The notes under the pieces: model-generated
Seen by the model: the letters and a program-made list of their open reading frames with translations, nothing else
Database searches by the model: none
Told to the model about the DNA's origin: nothing
Shown: positions 1-11,221 of the stretch, in pieces
Layout: each line of letters opens with the position of its first letter
How positions within the stretch are numbered: the stretch's first letter is position 1
Program-made: the position numbers and the translations under genes
NCBI GenBank assembly: GCA_947168855.1
Contig: CAMVNO010000004.1
Coordinates: 1 to 64,000 of the forward strand
Length of the DNA: 64,000 nt
Direction: 5' to 3'
Origin: an uncultured Clostridia bacterium
GTDB taxonomy: Bacteria; Bacillota; Clostridia; Christensenellales; CAG-138

Positions 1-3000
1 TCACCGTGTACACCTCTTCGGTGTGCGTCTGGCCGTCGTACGTCCAGCTCTTCGTCGAGGACGTGATCGTCAGCGCGCTGTCATTCGCCGTGATCTTCAG
101 CGTGCCTTCTTCCTTGACGATCGTGTAGTTGGTCTCCTTGAACGCTTCGGTCGGCGTGTAAACGATCGTGTTCGTGACTTCGCCTTCTTCAACCGTCGTG
201 ACGCTGCCGATCGCCTTGACGTCGGTGACTTCGCCGGTTACGAAGCCGGTGTTGTTTTCCGTATCCATCTCCCAGCCGGTAACCGTGGGTCTGGTCAGCG
301 GTGTGCCGTCGTATGGCTTCTCCGCGGTTTCGCTTACGAGCGTGACGGGACGCGGCTTGATTACAATACGACAACCCGTTAGTATAATATTGCCGCTATA
401 GTTGAAATGTCCCTCGCTATCAGCAACACCTACATATGCGCTGAAAACTTTGTTACATACATCTTTTTCATACGGGAACTCGTCTATCATTTCCCAGCCT
501 TCGGGTAGCGGCGCATACGGATTATCTATTACCGCGCTCGATAGTTCAGAATACGTCGCTGTGCCCTCTCCTACCCATTGATAGATAAAGACCTCTGTAT
601 GTAGATCGTCATAGTTTTCTTCCTCAAAATAATGGTAATAGGTAACGTTGCTGACATCAATCGATGCCGTATGCCACTGGCCGTCATAATAACCAACGTA
701 ACGGTTTACTTTAGCACCCCAAGCGATGGAACTTGCTGGGGTTACGATCAGCGTGCCTTCGTCTTCGGCGTCATAGTAGTTCGGGTTGGTCGCCTTGACC
801 TTGTAGGTGATCGTTCCGACGTTGCGGATGCTCGGCGCGGTATCGCTCCAATCGCCCCACGTCTCCGTTTCCGGATCGTAGACGCTGTACCGGTACGTCG
901 TGCCCGCCGGCATGGACGATGCGTTCGCCACGCCGCCGTTGTGATACTTGGCGTCGTAATAATGGTTGTAGTCGATCGCCTCGACCGTCATGGTCGCCGG
1001 AGTGATCTCCAGCGTGCCCGTCGCGCTCGTGTCGATGTTCGCGAACTGATCCGTGACGTCTTCGCCTGCTGCGTTGAAGATCTGGAACGCTATGACCGCG
1101 TTCACCGCCTTCTCGCCTTCGCCCGGCGTGACGTTCGTTACAGTACCGTCTGCCGTCGCCGTCCAGGTGAAGCCTTCCGGTACGCCGGTGACCGTGAAGT
1201 CGTCATGCTCCGTCTTCGTCAGCGGCGTGCCGTCGTACGTCTTGCTGCCGCTGCCCGGTACCACCACGATCTCCACATTCGACGCCGTGATCTTCAGCGT
1301 ACCGAGGTTCTCGCTCAGCGTGTAGTCGCTGCGAATTGCCGTCGCCGTCTCGCTTGCTCCTTCTTCGCCTGCAAAGACCAGCGTGTAGCTGTTCGTCACC
1401 GGTCCGCCTACATTCGTGATCGTTCCCGTGACTTTGAAGTCTGCCGTCTCGCCGTTGACAAAGCCCGTAATGCTACCGTCAGCCGTCAAAGGCGTGCCGT
1501 CGTATTCCTTGCTGTCTGTGCCTGTCGTGATCGTCAGCGTCGCAGGCGTTACGCTCAGCGTACCGACAACGTCTTCGCCCTTCGTGTAGTACGTCGCGTT
1601 CTCAACGTCCCAGGTGAACGCGTTGTTCACCGTCGTCTCGGCTACGTGCGTGATCGTTGCACTCGCCGCAGGCGTGATCGTTACCACGTCGCCCGTCGAC
1701 AGCTCGACCGTACCCGTCGTCTCGTCTTCCGCGATCGTTACCGTGTGCGTCTCGTCGTCGCCGTACGTCACCGTGTATTCGTACTTCGTATGCGCGTTGC
1801 CGTCATACGTCCATGTGTCGCTTGCAGATTCGACCTTCAGCACCTTGCTGCTCGTCGTGATCGTCAGCGTGCCGAGGTTCTCGCTCAGCGTGTAGTCGCT
1901 GCGAATTGCCGTCGCCGTCTCGCTTGCTCCTTCTTCGCCTGCAAAGACCAGCGTGTAGCTGTTCGTCACCGGTCCGCCTACATTCGTGATCGTTCCCGTG
2001 ACTTTGAAGTCTGCCGTCTCGCCGTTGACAAAGCCCGTAATGCTACCGTCAGCCGTCAAAGGCGTGCCGTCGTATTCCTTGCTGTCTGTGCCTGTCGTGA
2101 TCGTCAGCGTCGCAGGCGTGATCTCCTGCCAGCCGTCGGTGTAGACGAAGGTGACGGTTGCGAAGTTCGTGTTCTTGTTCTCGAAGTCGTCTTCGGTGAG
2201 ACCCATCATGGTCTTGCCGGAGTTGTCGCCGTTCTCGACCACGTGCCTACGGGTCGCGGAAGCGGTCTTGCCGTTCACGAGACCGAAGTCGGTCTCCTTA
2301 TACAGCGTCGTGTCGACGCCGTCGATCTGGATGCTGTCGACCGTGTAACCGGTGACCGTATGATCATTGCCGTCGTAGGTCTTGCTGTCGGTGTTGCCGT
2401 GCAGGGTGACCGTGACGTTGATCGGCGTGATGGACAGCGTGCCGAACTCCGTCGTTACGTTCGTATAGAATTCCCCATTGTCGATCGCATACGTGAACTT
2501 ATTGTTATTCGACACGGTGTCGTTGACGTCTCTGACGCCGCCCGCGGTCGACGTGATCGTGAGCTTGTCGCCCGTCGGGAGCGTGAAGACGAGACCGTTC
2601 GAGCCTTCGTCCGCCGTGATCGTCTTCGTTTCCGTGACGTTGCCGTCGTTGTCGAGCACGTCATAAGTGACTGTGTAGACGTCCTCCTTATGGAGCTGTC
2701 CGTCGTACGGCCACTCCTTCGTTGCGGACGTGATCTTGATCGGCAGGTCCGTCGTGTTGATCTTCAGTTCGCCGTCGATGACGTTGAACTGGATCGTGTA
2801 GTTGTTGCCGTACGCCGCCATGAACGCATCGTACTCGAAGCTGCTCTGGGCAAGACCCATCGGATACGTGCCCGGATTCTTCTTCGTGACCTCTGCGGTG
2901 ACGTCGCTCTTCAGACCCAGCGTGAAGCCATCCAGTGCCGTACCGACAACGTTGCCGTTCGCATCATATTCGATTTCGCCGACGAGCTCGTCGCCGTCCT

Positions 3001-6000
3001 CGGTGAACCAGCCGTCGTATTCGACGGTGTAGCCGGAGATGGTCTTTTCTTCGCCGTCGTAATCGTATTCCGCCTTGTTGCCGCGGATGGTGATGATCAG
3101 CGGCTCCTTGGTGATCGTCAGCGTGCCGTTGACGATGGTGACGTCATAGTTCTTGAGATTGTCGCCGCTGATGACCGGGTTGGTCGCGACGATTTCTTCC
3201 GGATATACGCCGACGTCCGTCTGCGAACCGTTCAGCGTAATGCTCGTCAGCGCGTCGGTGCCCTGCAGACCCTCGACCGTGACCTTATCCGCGAAGTTCT
3301 CTGTATAGGTCGCGTTGTCCTCGCCCTGCGGCGTGCCGTTGTAGGTATAGTTCTGGGCGATGACCGTGATGGTCAGCGGCGCCTTGTTGATGGTCAGCTT
3401 GCCGTCCTGCGCGACCACAAACGTCACGTTCGTGAAGTTCGGATCGTTGTAGCTGAAGTTATCCTTGTCGAGACCCATCGGGTAATTGCCGACGTCCTTC
3501 TCGGTGATCGTCGTCGAACCGTTGTAGACGATCTTGCTCGCGTCGAACAGGTTGCTGTTGCCCTGCGCGTCGTAGCCCTCGACCGTGTAGTTCGAGCCGT
3601 TGTAGGTCTCGGTCGCCGTGTGACCGGTGATCGTGATCTCGAGGTTGATCTTTTCGATGATCAGCTTGCCGACGTTGGTGTATACAACGTAGTTGGTGGT
3701 GTTGGACGAGCCGGTCTGGATCGTCGTGTCACCGCTCTTGATGACCAGCGTGCTGACGTCGAAGTTGCCGTTGTTGTATGTGCCCGCGTTCGTGCCGGCG
3801 GCGGGGGTATAGTCGATCGAAAGGGTCTGACCAGAGACAAGACCGTCGATCGTGTATTCGGTAGCCGAACCGGAGACTTCGCCTTCGATGTCGTAGCCGT
3901 ACTGCACGCTGCCGTTGTACGGGAGCGTGCGCTGGTTGACCGTGATCGTCAGCGTTCTCTGGCTGATCATCAGGATGCCGACGTTCGTCATGCCGTTCAC
4001 GGTGAACTGCGCGGTGACGTCGTTGCCGTTCGCGTCCTTGATGACGGGCGTACCCTGGAGCTTATTGAAGTATGTGCCGACGTTGACCTCGACCGGGTTC
4101 GTCGTCGTGACGCCGGTCATGGTGTAGGTAACGCCGTTCACAGCGAACGTGACCGCCGTGCCGGTGCCGCCGTTCTCAACCGCCGCGTCCGCGCCGGTGA
4201 GCTTGAAGCCCGCCGCCGTGTGCTCCTCGCCGTCGTAGACCGTGGTGAAGCCGTTCGGGGTCAGCGTGATCTCGAACTTGTTCGTACGGTCGGTGATGGT
4301 CAGGGTGCCGGGCACGGTGCTGATCGTGTAGTCGTTCGCGTCGGTGCCATCGTTCAGCGTGTAGGTGAACGTGTTCTCGCTGCTGCCGACGATCGTGCGG
4401 GTACCGGTGACGTCATAGGTCGCGCCTTCGCCGGAGACGAAGCCGTCGCCGGTGACCGCGACATTGCTGTTCGTCAGCGCGGTTCCGTCGTATTCCTTGC
4501 TGTCGGTTGCGCTCGTCAGGGTGACGGAGCGCTTCGTGATCTCCTGATAACCGTCGGTGACGTTGAACGTGACCGTACCGAAGTTCGGGTTCGTCGTGGA
4601 GAAGTTTGCGCTCGTAAGACCCATCATGGTCTTGCCGGTCGCGTCGCTGCCCTCGACCACGTGCGTACGCGTTGCGGAGCCGTTGTTGCCGTCGTATACG
4701 ATGTCCGCTTCTTTGAACAGCGGGTTCGAGATTTCGGTGACCTCATAGCCGCTGACCGATTGTTCACTGCCGTTGTACATATCGGAGCTGTTCGCGCCGA
4801 CGATCGTGACGGTGATGTCGATCGGCTTGATCGTGACATAGCCGTCCTCGACGATCTCGAACGTGACGTTCGGGAAGGTCTGCGTATCGGTAACGTGGAA
4901 GTTGCCCGGAACGAGGTTCATATTCGTCGTACCGGCGTCGGTTCTCGAAACGGTGTTTGTGCCATCGAACGTGAAGCTCGCCGCCGTAAACGCCGTGCTG
5001 CCGATGATCTCAACATCGTAGCCGGTCGCCGTATATTTGGTTCCGTCGTAATCATGCGTCACATAATGACCGGTGATCTTGACAGTGATGGCGCCTTCCG
5101 GCGTGATCTCCATGTAACCGTCGGTGACGTTGAACGTTACCGTGAAGTTCGCGTTGTTGTTTGTGAAGTTCGCGCTGGAATCCGTGAACGTGCCTTCCGC
5201 CAGACCCATCGGCGTCTTACCGACGTCGGTACGCGTCGCGCTGATCGTCTGCGCCGGACCGGTGAAGTCCGCCGCGGTATACAGCGTATCGCTGATCGTC
5301 ACGTCGTAGCCGGAGATGCTGTGCGACTGACCGTCGTGCGGTTTCGTATCGTTGTGACCGGTGATCGTGACGGTGACCGCACGCTTGCTGATCGTCATGT
5401 AGCCGTCGGTGACGGAGAACGTGACGTTGTAGTTCGGATCGTTGTTCACGAAGTCAGCCGCGGTGAGCCCCATGTTCGTGGTGCCCACATCGGTGCGCTT
5501 CGCTTCCGCGGTGCTGCCGGACTTCAGTGCGACGTTTGCGGTGTTATAGCCCGCGTCGTTTGCCGTTGCGGTGAAGCCGGTCGCCGTGTGTTCGTCGCCG
5601 TCGTACGTCTTGGTGTCGTTCGCGCCGGTGATGGTAACGGTGACCGCCTTCGGCGTGATCGTGAACGTACCGGGAACGACCGTCACGTCATAGTTCGGGT
5701 TGTCGCCCGGGGTGACGGTGATGGTATAATCGCCGACGTCCTCGCCCGCCTGACGGGAGAGGGTGTAGTTGATCGTGTCGCCTGTCTCGGCGCCGGTGAC
5801 CGTTGCCGTCAGCGCCGGATCCTGATCGCCGTAGACCTTGGTCTTGTCGTCCGCGGTGATCGTGATCGCCTTCTTGGTGATCTCGAAGTCGCCGGTCTGA
5901 TAGACGATCGTGTAGTTGCCCTGCGTGGTCTCGCCGCTCGGCGTGATCACGTAGTGACCGACATTCTCGCCCGCTTGACGTGCGACCGTGTAGGTGATCG

Positions 6001-9000
6001 TGTCATTGCCGACAAGACCGGTGACCGTTGCGTCAAGGGTCGGATCGGCTGCACCGTAGGTCTTGCTCTTGTCGTTCGCCTTGACGGTGACCTGCTTTGC
6101 GGTGATCGTCAAAGTGCCGGTCGTGGCGGTGACATTATAATAGGAAGGAATTCCCGCCGTGGGAGCCGAATAGGTCTGGCTGCCGACGCCCGGACCGATG
6201 GTCAGCGGATCGCCGATCGCCGAGTTGATCGTCGCTTCGTCGCTCGCAAGCGCGCCGGTCACGGTGTAGGAACCGGTAAGCGTGGTGCCGTCGTACGTCT
6301 TCGAAGCCGACGACGCGGTGATGGTCAGCGGCAGGGTGTAGTATACGATAATGACGTTCTCGCCCGCCGCGACCGTGATCGTCTGAGACGGGTTGTAGCT
6401 GTCTGCGGTGAGGTTATAGCCGGAGAAGCCACTGAGGAACGTCGTCGCCGCGTTTGCGGTGTAGCTCGAACCGATGGTCTTGCTTTCCGTTACATCCTCG
6501 GCGACCGGGGTGGTCGTGCCGAGCAGATAGTGGTGCACGGTGATCGGCGCCACGTCAAGCTCCCACACGCCGTACAGCGGAACGACCGCGTCGTCCGTTG
6601 CGGTGAGGTTCTTGACTTCCTGCATGTTGGTATAGACCACACCGCCGTTTGCGGAGGTCGACCAGCCGAGGAACTTATAGTTCGGAACGGTGAACGCGTT
6701 CTCGCTCAGGTTCTGCGCTGTGTCGTAAACAAAGTGCTGATTGTCCATCGAGCCGGAAGCCGACGTGCCCGCGGGCGCGTTTGCGTTGAAGCGCACGTCG
6801 TATTCATGCGGCGCCCAGACCGCGTACAGGTTGTCGTACGGAAGCCATTCGTCCGCCGCGACCTGCGAACAGCCCTGCGTGCATGCTTCGTTGGCATAGT
6901 AGCCGGTGCCGTTATACCAGATGAAGTTCGGCTCGGTGCATGCATACGAGGTCGGAACCTCGCCGCCCATTGCCTGCATTTCTTCTTCGGTGAAGGACTT
7001 CTTGTACCAGCCGAGGAAGTCGTAACCCGTGCGGCTCGGCGCACCGGGGATGTTGACCGCTTCGTTGATCAACAGGTTGTCATCCCGGCGCACGGTGTCG
7101 CCGGAACCGTCGTTTTTATACCAATAGATATGCGTCGGAACGCTTTCTTCATTATCGGCTTTATATTCCGCGCGAAGCTGGATCGTATAGGTCTTGCTGC
7201 CGTCCTGATTCTCGGTGACCTTTGCGTAGGTCTCGTCCGGAACGAACGAGGAGCCGGGGTACGCGAAGTCGGTGGTGTCGACCCACGCGCCGTTCTCCCA
7301 CTTCTGGATGACCCAGCGGGAGAAGACCAGATCCGAATCGTTCGGCGTCGAGCCGGGCTGTGCCCAGACCTCGGAACCGACGGTGTACGGGTTCGGATCG
7401 TTAAAGGTCGTGCCGCCGCCGGTGAAGGTACCGTCGACCGCGTCATAGACGATGCTCAGACCCGAAGCGCCTTCGGTCTTGGGACGCCATGCGGCGTAGA
7501 TCGTAAGGCGGCCGCGGATATACTCGCCCTTGGTCGGATCTTCATTGTTGTTATTGTCGTTGTAGCCGGTGGTATCGCCGGGAACGGTGCCGCTCTTTGC
7601 GTCGCCCTCGAGGTCGCCGTACGTCATATCCATCCCGGTCGTATTTTCATAGATGCCGAGATTGAAGTTGAACGGGATCGTGTGCGCCTCGTCGAGATAC
7701 CAGCCCGCGAGGACCCAGTTGTCCGCCGTTGCCGCGTTGACAGAGTTCGAAACCTGCTCGCCCGCGTTCAGACGGAAGGAGAGCGCCTGGTTGGTATCCG
7801 GATCGCCGTCGAGATCCTGCGGGAACGTGATGTCTGAGCGCGTCAATCCGACGTCCGGACCGCCGGTGATGTCCATAACGATACGGAAGCGCAGCGGGTT
7901 CCACTTGGCGTAGATCACCGTGTTCTGCGCGGGCATCGTGTCGTTTTCCCAGTCGACCGGGTTCTGATACGCGGTATCATAATACCAGCCGGCGAAGTAG
8001 TATTGGTCACCGCCGTCGTTCGGAACGTACTTAACGCCGTTCTTATATTCATACGGCGCAAAATGCTCGTACGTGTTCAGCGTTTCGGTTCTTCTGCCGC
8101 CTGTCGTCTTGGACTCGAAGACGAGACTATAGGAGACGCAGCTTAAGTAGATCCAGATCTTCTTGGTCGAGCTGTTGACCTTGATATAATTCGAAGCGGA
8201 ACCGGTGCCGTAATAAATGGGCAGATCCGTCGTTCTGGATACGAATCCGTTCGTTACGCTGTTTCGACTGAGGTTATAGCCGTAGCAATGGTAGTCGTCC
8301 GCGTTCGTAAACGTGACGGTAACGCCGCTCGGAAGCGAGTACTCCTCCGGCGTGTCCGTCCAGGCGCCGGTATCCGGATTCTGAGAAACGATATAGATCG
8401 TTGCCGTATCCGTCGATACCGTATGCGACCGGATATAGAAGTTGATCGTCGTTGCCGTTACACTGGTTGCGCCGAGCGGCGTATAGAACCGCGGGATCGG
8501 ATAATCCCAGTAATAATCGGAGCTTTCTACGTACCAGACGTAGCCCGTGCCGGGATCCGGCCAGTTGCTCGCATCGAACGGCGCGCCGTACATGCCGGTA
8601 TAAGATGAATACGGTAAAGTGATATTCGCTGTGCCGCTGTTATACCTGCCATTGGTATAGTTAGTTCCATTATACGTATAATAGATATATCTATTGGACG
8701 TTACATTTGTAATTGCAGATGCATTCCATACAGCAGATCCATTGCTGCCGATTCGATGCCAAGAACCGTTGATTTTGATGTAGTAATAACCATAGTAGGA
8801 ATCATACGCAAGCTCGTACCCGCTGATCGTCTTATACGACATATCAGTATCGGTGACGAAGTTATACGTGATCGCCACGCGGTCATAGTAGACGTAGATC
8901 TTCGTGGATCCGTCGCCCTTTACCGTCACCGTCGCGGACGCATCATTCTTCGTGCTGAACGTGTAATATGCGTTTTCCAGACGGGTAAGACCGGCAATGC

Positions 9001-11221
9001 TCGGGATGGTGCCGCCCTCCCGCGCAAGACCGTCGTCGCCCCAGTAGCCATTGCCGCCGCTGCCGCCGGTTGTGGTGTAATAAATCGTGACCTGATCGCC
9101 GGTCTTAACGGTCTGCAGATTGCCGAACGCAGTACCGTTGTCTTCACTGTAGTTATACTTGACCGTTCTTACGATACTGGTATAATACTCGTAAGTCTTC
9201 TGCGCATTGGTTGCGTCAACCGCGTCTGTCGCGCTCTGCACCATAAAGACAACCGTATATTGCGTCTCCGCCGGCGTCCACTTTGCATAGATCGTGGTGT
9301 CCGCGGTCAGCGGGGAGCCCCATGTGAACAGGGTCGTCATGTTCTCGTCCGCATACCAGTTCTCAAACGTGTAACCGGTACGGGTCGGATCGGTCGGCTT
9401 CACGGTGTTTTCGCCGTTCGAATAGAACACAGGTCCGAAATACTCTGCGGAAGTATTATCCTCAAAGCCGAGAACCTGCTGATTCTTTTCGATATTGTTG
9501 TTGTAAACAAGCCAGTAACCGGTACGGATGTACGGATAGAGAACGACGTCGTTCGTCACCGTGAACGTGCCGCTTGCTTCGCCGGGCTTATAGATGACCG
9601 CGCCGGTGGGATAGGTATAGGTATCGCCGCTGACGGTGGGTGCGGAGGTCGTCCAGCCGTCGAACGTCTGCGTGGTCTTTTCCGGGGTATAGGAGGTAGA
9701 AACCGTATAGCTTGCGCTGCCGTCGGTCAACAGAACGATGTCCGTCTTGATCGCCGCGCCGTGCTGATCCAGGTAGGTGACGGTGCGGGATTCGAACGCC
9801 GTTGCGTAGTAGTGCAGCGTTACGCCCATATCGACGAAGTCGTTGGTCGTATCGCCGTCGGTATTCTTTTCGAGCTCCGCGCGGATGTCGTTGCGAACCG
9901 CGTCAAAGGACAGCTTGGTGGTCGTCGTGTTCCAGGACGCGGTCTTCGACCAGCCGTGGAACAGATAGCCTTCCGGCATCGTGCCGGGGCCGGGATCGTA
10001 AACGACCTTCTCGAACATGGCGTCGGTATCCATATCCTTCGGCTTGACGAGGATCTCGACCGCTTCGGTGTCAGTCTCGTTGGAACCGTCCGCCTTCATG
10101 CGGTGGAACAGGACCTTGATGCGCGCGTATTCCGCGTCGCCGCCGGTACCGATGACGATATAGACGGAGAAGGAGGAGGAGTCGAAGCTGACGCCGTAGG
10201 GAGACGCCGTGTCAACCCAGTCGAGGACGCCTTCTCTGATTTCGTGATAGAGCGTGAAGGTGTCGCCCGCCATCTTTCTGCCGGTGTTGATTTCGACATG
10301 GACCTTGTTCTGATCCTTCGGCTCGATCTTCTTGCCGTCGGCGTCATAGAACGTGATGTCGACCGCGACCGCGTCGGTCAGGTTCTTGTCCGCCGGAACG
10401 ACGGTCGACGCAAGCGCGCGCGCTTTCGCATCTGCAACGTCGGTAACGCGCATCGTCGTGCCCGCAGGGAACACGCCCTCCGCAACGGAGGCCTTGACGA
10501 CGACGCCCTTGGTCGTGGTGAACATAAAGTTCTGCGCCGGCATCTCGGCTTCGTCGTCGCCCTCATATTTCGGGCTGACGGTCATAGAACGATTGACGAT
10601 CGTCGTTCTGTACACGGCTCTGCCGTTCTCGTTGACCCAGCCGAGGAAGGTTTTGCCTTCGATCACGGGCGCTTCGGGAAGCTCGCCGATCGCTCTGCCC
10701 GCCAAAACCTGCAATACGACAAGAACATTGCCGTCCTTGTCGAGGAATGTTACGGGGAGATATAAGCCGCCGTCGGGATCAATGATCGGAAAAGTGGGCA
10801 GGATCGGATCCACAGGATCCTCGGGATTCTCGGGATCCTCCGGATTCTCCGGGTTCTCGGGATCCACCGGGTTCTCCGGGTTCGCCGGGTTCTCGGGATC
10901 TGCCGAGGGCTCCGGATCTGCCGGGGGCTCCGGATCTGCCGAGGGCTCGGGGTCCGCCGGGGTCTCCGGATCTGCCGGGGTCTCGGGGTCTGCCGGGGGC
11001 TCCGGATCTGCCGGGGTCTCGGACTCGCCGGGAGTGCCTTCGTCCTCCTTGCCGCCGGATTCGCTGTCGCCGCGTTCCACAATAACAACGTCGCCCTCAG
11101 ACGCGTCCGCTCCTGTGGAATCGGCAATAACTGCCGCCGGCAGCATCTGCAGCACCATGATCAGCGAAATGAGAATCGCCCAGGTACGTCTGCCGAAAAG
11201 GATCTTGGTCAGCTTAGACAT
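1..11221 (-). CDS. Giant secreted repeat protein with InlB-type and MBG-type repeats (3' end outside window)
   Basis: The reading frame is open from the ATG at 11221 to the window edge: 3740 codons with no stop. It is missing from the ORF track because it has no end here. The start follows CGGAGG with good spacing. Residues 1-34 form a signal peptide (MSKLTKILFGRR, then a hydrophobic stretch ending near VIA). Residues about 60-140 are a PADPE/PENPE linker. InlB/Flg_new-like units with a GKTFLGW-type core start near residue 150 and recur to about 1600. From about 1630 to the edge there are tandem MBG-like repeats with the hallmarks KTYDG, YGxxDPxL and SKEYDGTPLT. Such proteins are usually surface-exposed adhesins or scaffolds; that role is inference. 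The anchor, if any, must lie in the missing C-terminus. The large plus-strand ORFs here (632..7837, 8756..10765) are in-phase antisense shadows. Confidence 0.9.
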   Translation of the reverse strand, partial: MSKLTKILFGRRTWAILISLIMVLQMLPAAVIADSTGADASEGDVVIVERGDSESGGKEDEGTPGESETPADPEPPADPETPADPETPADPEPSADPEPPADPEPSADPENPANPENPVDPENPENPEDPENPEDPVDPILPTFPIIDPDGGLYLPVTFLDKDGNVLVVLQVLAGRAIGELPEAPVIEGKTFLGWVNENGRAVYRTTIVNRSMTVSPKYEGDDEAEMPAQNFMFTTTKGVVVKASVAEGVFPAGTTMRVTDVADAKARALASTVVPADKNLTDAVAVDITFYDADGKKIEPKDQNKVHVEINTGRKMAGDTFTLYHEIREGVLDWVDTASPYGVSFDSSSFSVYIVIGTGGDAEYARIKVLFHRMKADGSNETDTEAVEILVKPKDMDTDAMFEKVVYDPGPGTMPEGYLFHGWSKTASWNTTTTKLSFDAVRNDIRAELEKNTDGDTTNDFVDMGVTLHYYATAFESRTVTYLDQHGAAIKTDIVLLTDGSASYTVSTSYTPEKTTQTFDGWTTSAPTVSGDTYTYPTGAVIYKPGEASGTFTVTNDVVLYPYIRTGYWLVYNNNIEKNQQVLGFEDNTSAEYFGPVFYSNGENTVKPTDPTRTGYTFENWYADENMTTLFTWGSPLTADTTIYAKWTPAETQYTVVFMVQSATDAVDATNAQKTYEYYTSIVRTVKYNYSEDNGTAFGNLQTVKTGDQVTIYYTTTGGSGGNGYWGDDGLAREGGTIPSIAGLTRLENAYYTFSTKNDASATVTVKGDGSTKIYVYYDRVAITYNFVTDTDMSYKTISGYELAYDSYYGYYYIKINGSWHRIGSNGSAVWNASAITNVTSNRYIYYTYNGTNYTNGRYNSGTANITLPYSSYTGMYGAPFDASNWPDPGTGYVWYVESSDYYWDYPIPRFYTPLGATSVTATTINFYIRSHTVSTDTATIYIVSQNPDTGAWTDTPEEYSLPSGVTVTFTNADDYHCYGYNLSRNSVTNGFVSRTTDLPIYYGTGSASNYIKVNSSTKKIWIYLSCVSYSLVFESKTTGGRRTETLNTYEHFAPYEYKNGVKYVPNDGGDQYYFAGWYYDTAYQNPVDWENDTMPAQNTVIYAKWNPLRFRIVMDITGGPDVGLTRSDITFPQDLDGDPDTNQALSFRLNAGEQVSNSVNAATADNWVLAGWYLDEAHTIPFNFNLGIYENTTGMDMTYGDLEGDAKSGTVPGDTTGYNDNNNNEDPTKGEYIRGRLTIYAAWRPKTEGASGLSIVYDAVDGTFTGGGTTFNDPNPYTVGSEVWAQPGSTPNDSDLVFSRWVIQKWENGAWVDTTDFAYPGSSFVPDETYAKVTENQDGSKTYTIQLRAEYKADNEESVPTHIYWYKNDGSGDTVRRDDNLLINEAVNIPGAPSRTGYDFLGWYKKSFTEEEMQAMGGEVPTSYACTEPNFIWYNGTGYYANEACTQGCSQVAADEWLPYDNLYAVWAPHEYDVRFNANAPAGTSASGSMDNQHFVYDTAQNLSENAFTVPNYKFLGWSTSANGGVVYTNMQEVKNLTATDDAVVPLYGVWELDVAPITVHHYLLGTTTPVAEDVTESKTIGSSYTANAATTFLSGFSGYNLTADSYNPSQTITVAAGENVIIVYYTLPLTITASSASKTYDGTTLTGSYTVTGALASDEATINSAIGDPLTIGPGVGSQTYSAPTAGIPSYYNVTATTGTLTITAKQVTVKANDKSKTYGAADPTLDATVTGLVGNDTITYTVARQAGENVGHYVITPSGETTQGNYTIVYQTGDFEITKKAITITADDKTKVYGDQDPALTATVTGAETGDTINYTLSRQAGEDVGDYTITVTPGDNPNYDVTVVPGTFTITPKAVTVTITGANDTKTYDGDEHTATGFTATANDAGYNTANVALKSGSTAEAKRTDVGTTNMGLTAADFVNNDPNYNVTFSVTDGYMTISKRAVTVTITGHNDTKPHDGQSHSISGYDVTISDTLYTAADFTGPAQTISATRTDVGKTPMGLAEGTFTDSSANFTNNNANFTVTFNVTDGYMEITPEGAITVKITGHYVTHDYDGTKYTATGYDVEIIGSTAFTAASFTFDGTNTVSRTDAGTTNMNLVPGNFHVTDTQTFPNVTFEIVEDGYVTIKPIDITVTIVGANSSDMYNGSEQSVSGYEVTEISNPLFKEADIVYDGNNGSATRTHVVEGSDATGKTMMGLTSANFSTTNPNFGTVTFNVTDGYQEITKRSVTLTSATDSKEYDGTALTNSNVAVTGDGFVSGEGATYDVTGTRTIVGSSENTFTYTLNDGTDANDYTISTVPGTLTITDRTNKFEITLTPNGFTTVYDGEEHTAAGFKLTGADAAVENGGTGTAVTFAVNGVTYTMTGVTTTNPVEVNVGTYFNKLQGTPVIKDANGNDVTAQFTVNGMTNVGILMISQRTLTITVNQRTLPYNGSVQYGYDIEGEVSGSATEYTIDGLVSGQTLSIDYTPAAGTNAGTYNNGNFDVSTLVIKSGDTTIQTGSSNTTNYVVYTNVGKLIIEKINLEITITGHTATETYNGSNYTVEGYDAQGNSNLFDASKIVYNGSTTITEKDVGNYPMGLDKDNFSYNDPNFTNVTFVVAQDGKLTINKAPLTITVIAQNYTYNGTPQGEDNATYTENFADKVTVEGLQGTDALTSITLNGSQTDVGVYPEEIVATNPVISGDNLKNYDVTIVNGTLTITKEPLIITIRGNKAEYDYDGEEKTISGYTVEYDGWFTEDGDELVGEIEYDANGNVVGTALDGFTLGLKSDVTAEVTKKNPGTYPMGLAQSSFEYDAFMAAYGNNYTIQFNVIDGELKINTTDLPIKITSATKEWPYDGQLHKEDVYTVTYDVLDNDGNVTETKTITADEGSNGLVFTLPTGDKLTITSTAGGVRDVNDTVSNNNKFTYAIDNGEFYTNVTTEFGTLSITPINVTVTLHGNTDSKTYDGNDHTVTGYTVDSIQIDGVDTTLYKETDFGLVNGKTASATRRHVVENGDNSGKTMMGLTEDDFENKNTNFATVTFVYTDGWQEITPATLTITTGTDSKEYDGTPLTADGSITGFVNGETADFKVTGTITNVGGPVTNSYTLVFAGEEGASETATAIRSDYTLSENLGTLTITTSSKVLKVESASDTWTYDGNAHTKYEYTVTYGDDETHTVTIAEDETTGTVELSTGDVVTITPAASATITHVAETTVNNAFTWDVENATYYTKGEDVVGTLSVTPATLTITTGTDSKEYDGTPLTADGSITGFVNGETADFKVTGTITNVGGPVTNSYTLVFAGEEGASETATAIRSDYTLSENLGTLKITASNVEIVVVPGSGSKTYDGTPLTKTEHDDFTVTGVPEGFTWTATADGTVTNVTPGEGEKAVNAVIAFQIFNAAGEDVTDQFANIDTSATGTLEITPATMTVEAIDYNHYYDAKYHNGGVANASSMPAGTTYRYSVYDPETETWGDWSDTAPSIRNVGTITYKVKATNPNYYDAEDEGTLIVTPASSIAWGAKVNRYVGYYDGQWHTASIDVSNVTYYHYFEEENYDDLHTEVFIYQWVGEGTATYSELSSAVIDNPYAPLPEGWEMIDEFPYEKDVCNKVFSAYVGVADSEGHFNYSGNIILTGCRIVIKPRPVTLVSETAEKPYDGTPLTRPTVTGWEMDTENNTGFVTGEVTDVKAIGSVTTVEEGEVTNTIVYTPTEAFKETNYTIVKEEGTLKITANDSALTITSSTKSWTYDGQTHTEEVYTV
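1302..2119 (-). repeat. 248-bp perfect direct repeat inside the giant repeat gene
   Basis: Bases 1302-1549 and 1872-2119 match at every base I compared. The period is 570 bp (190 codons), so the frame is kept. Each copy encodes an MBG-like unit containing SKEYDGTPLTADGS. Neighbouring repeats are similar in protein but clearly diverged in DNA, so this pair is a recent duplication or gene conversion. Confidence 0.9.

Noticed and set aside
632-7837. 2401-residue plus-strand ORF
   Set aside because: It is the in-phase antisense of the giant repeat gene. The translation is Arg/Asp/Val-rich with no recognisable domain, and it repeats wherever the sense strand repeats.
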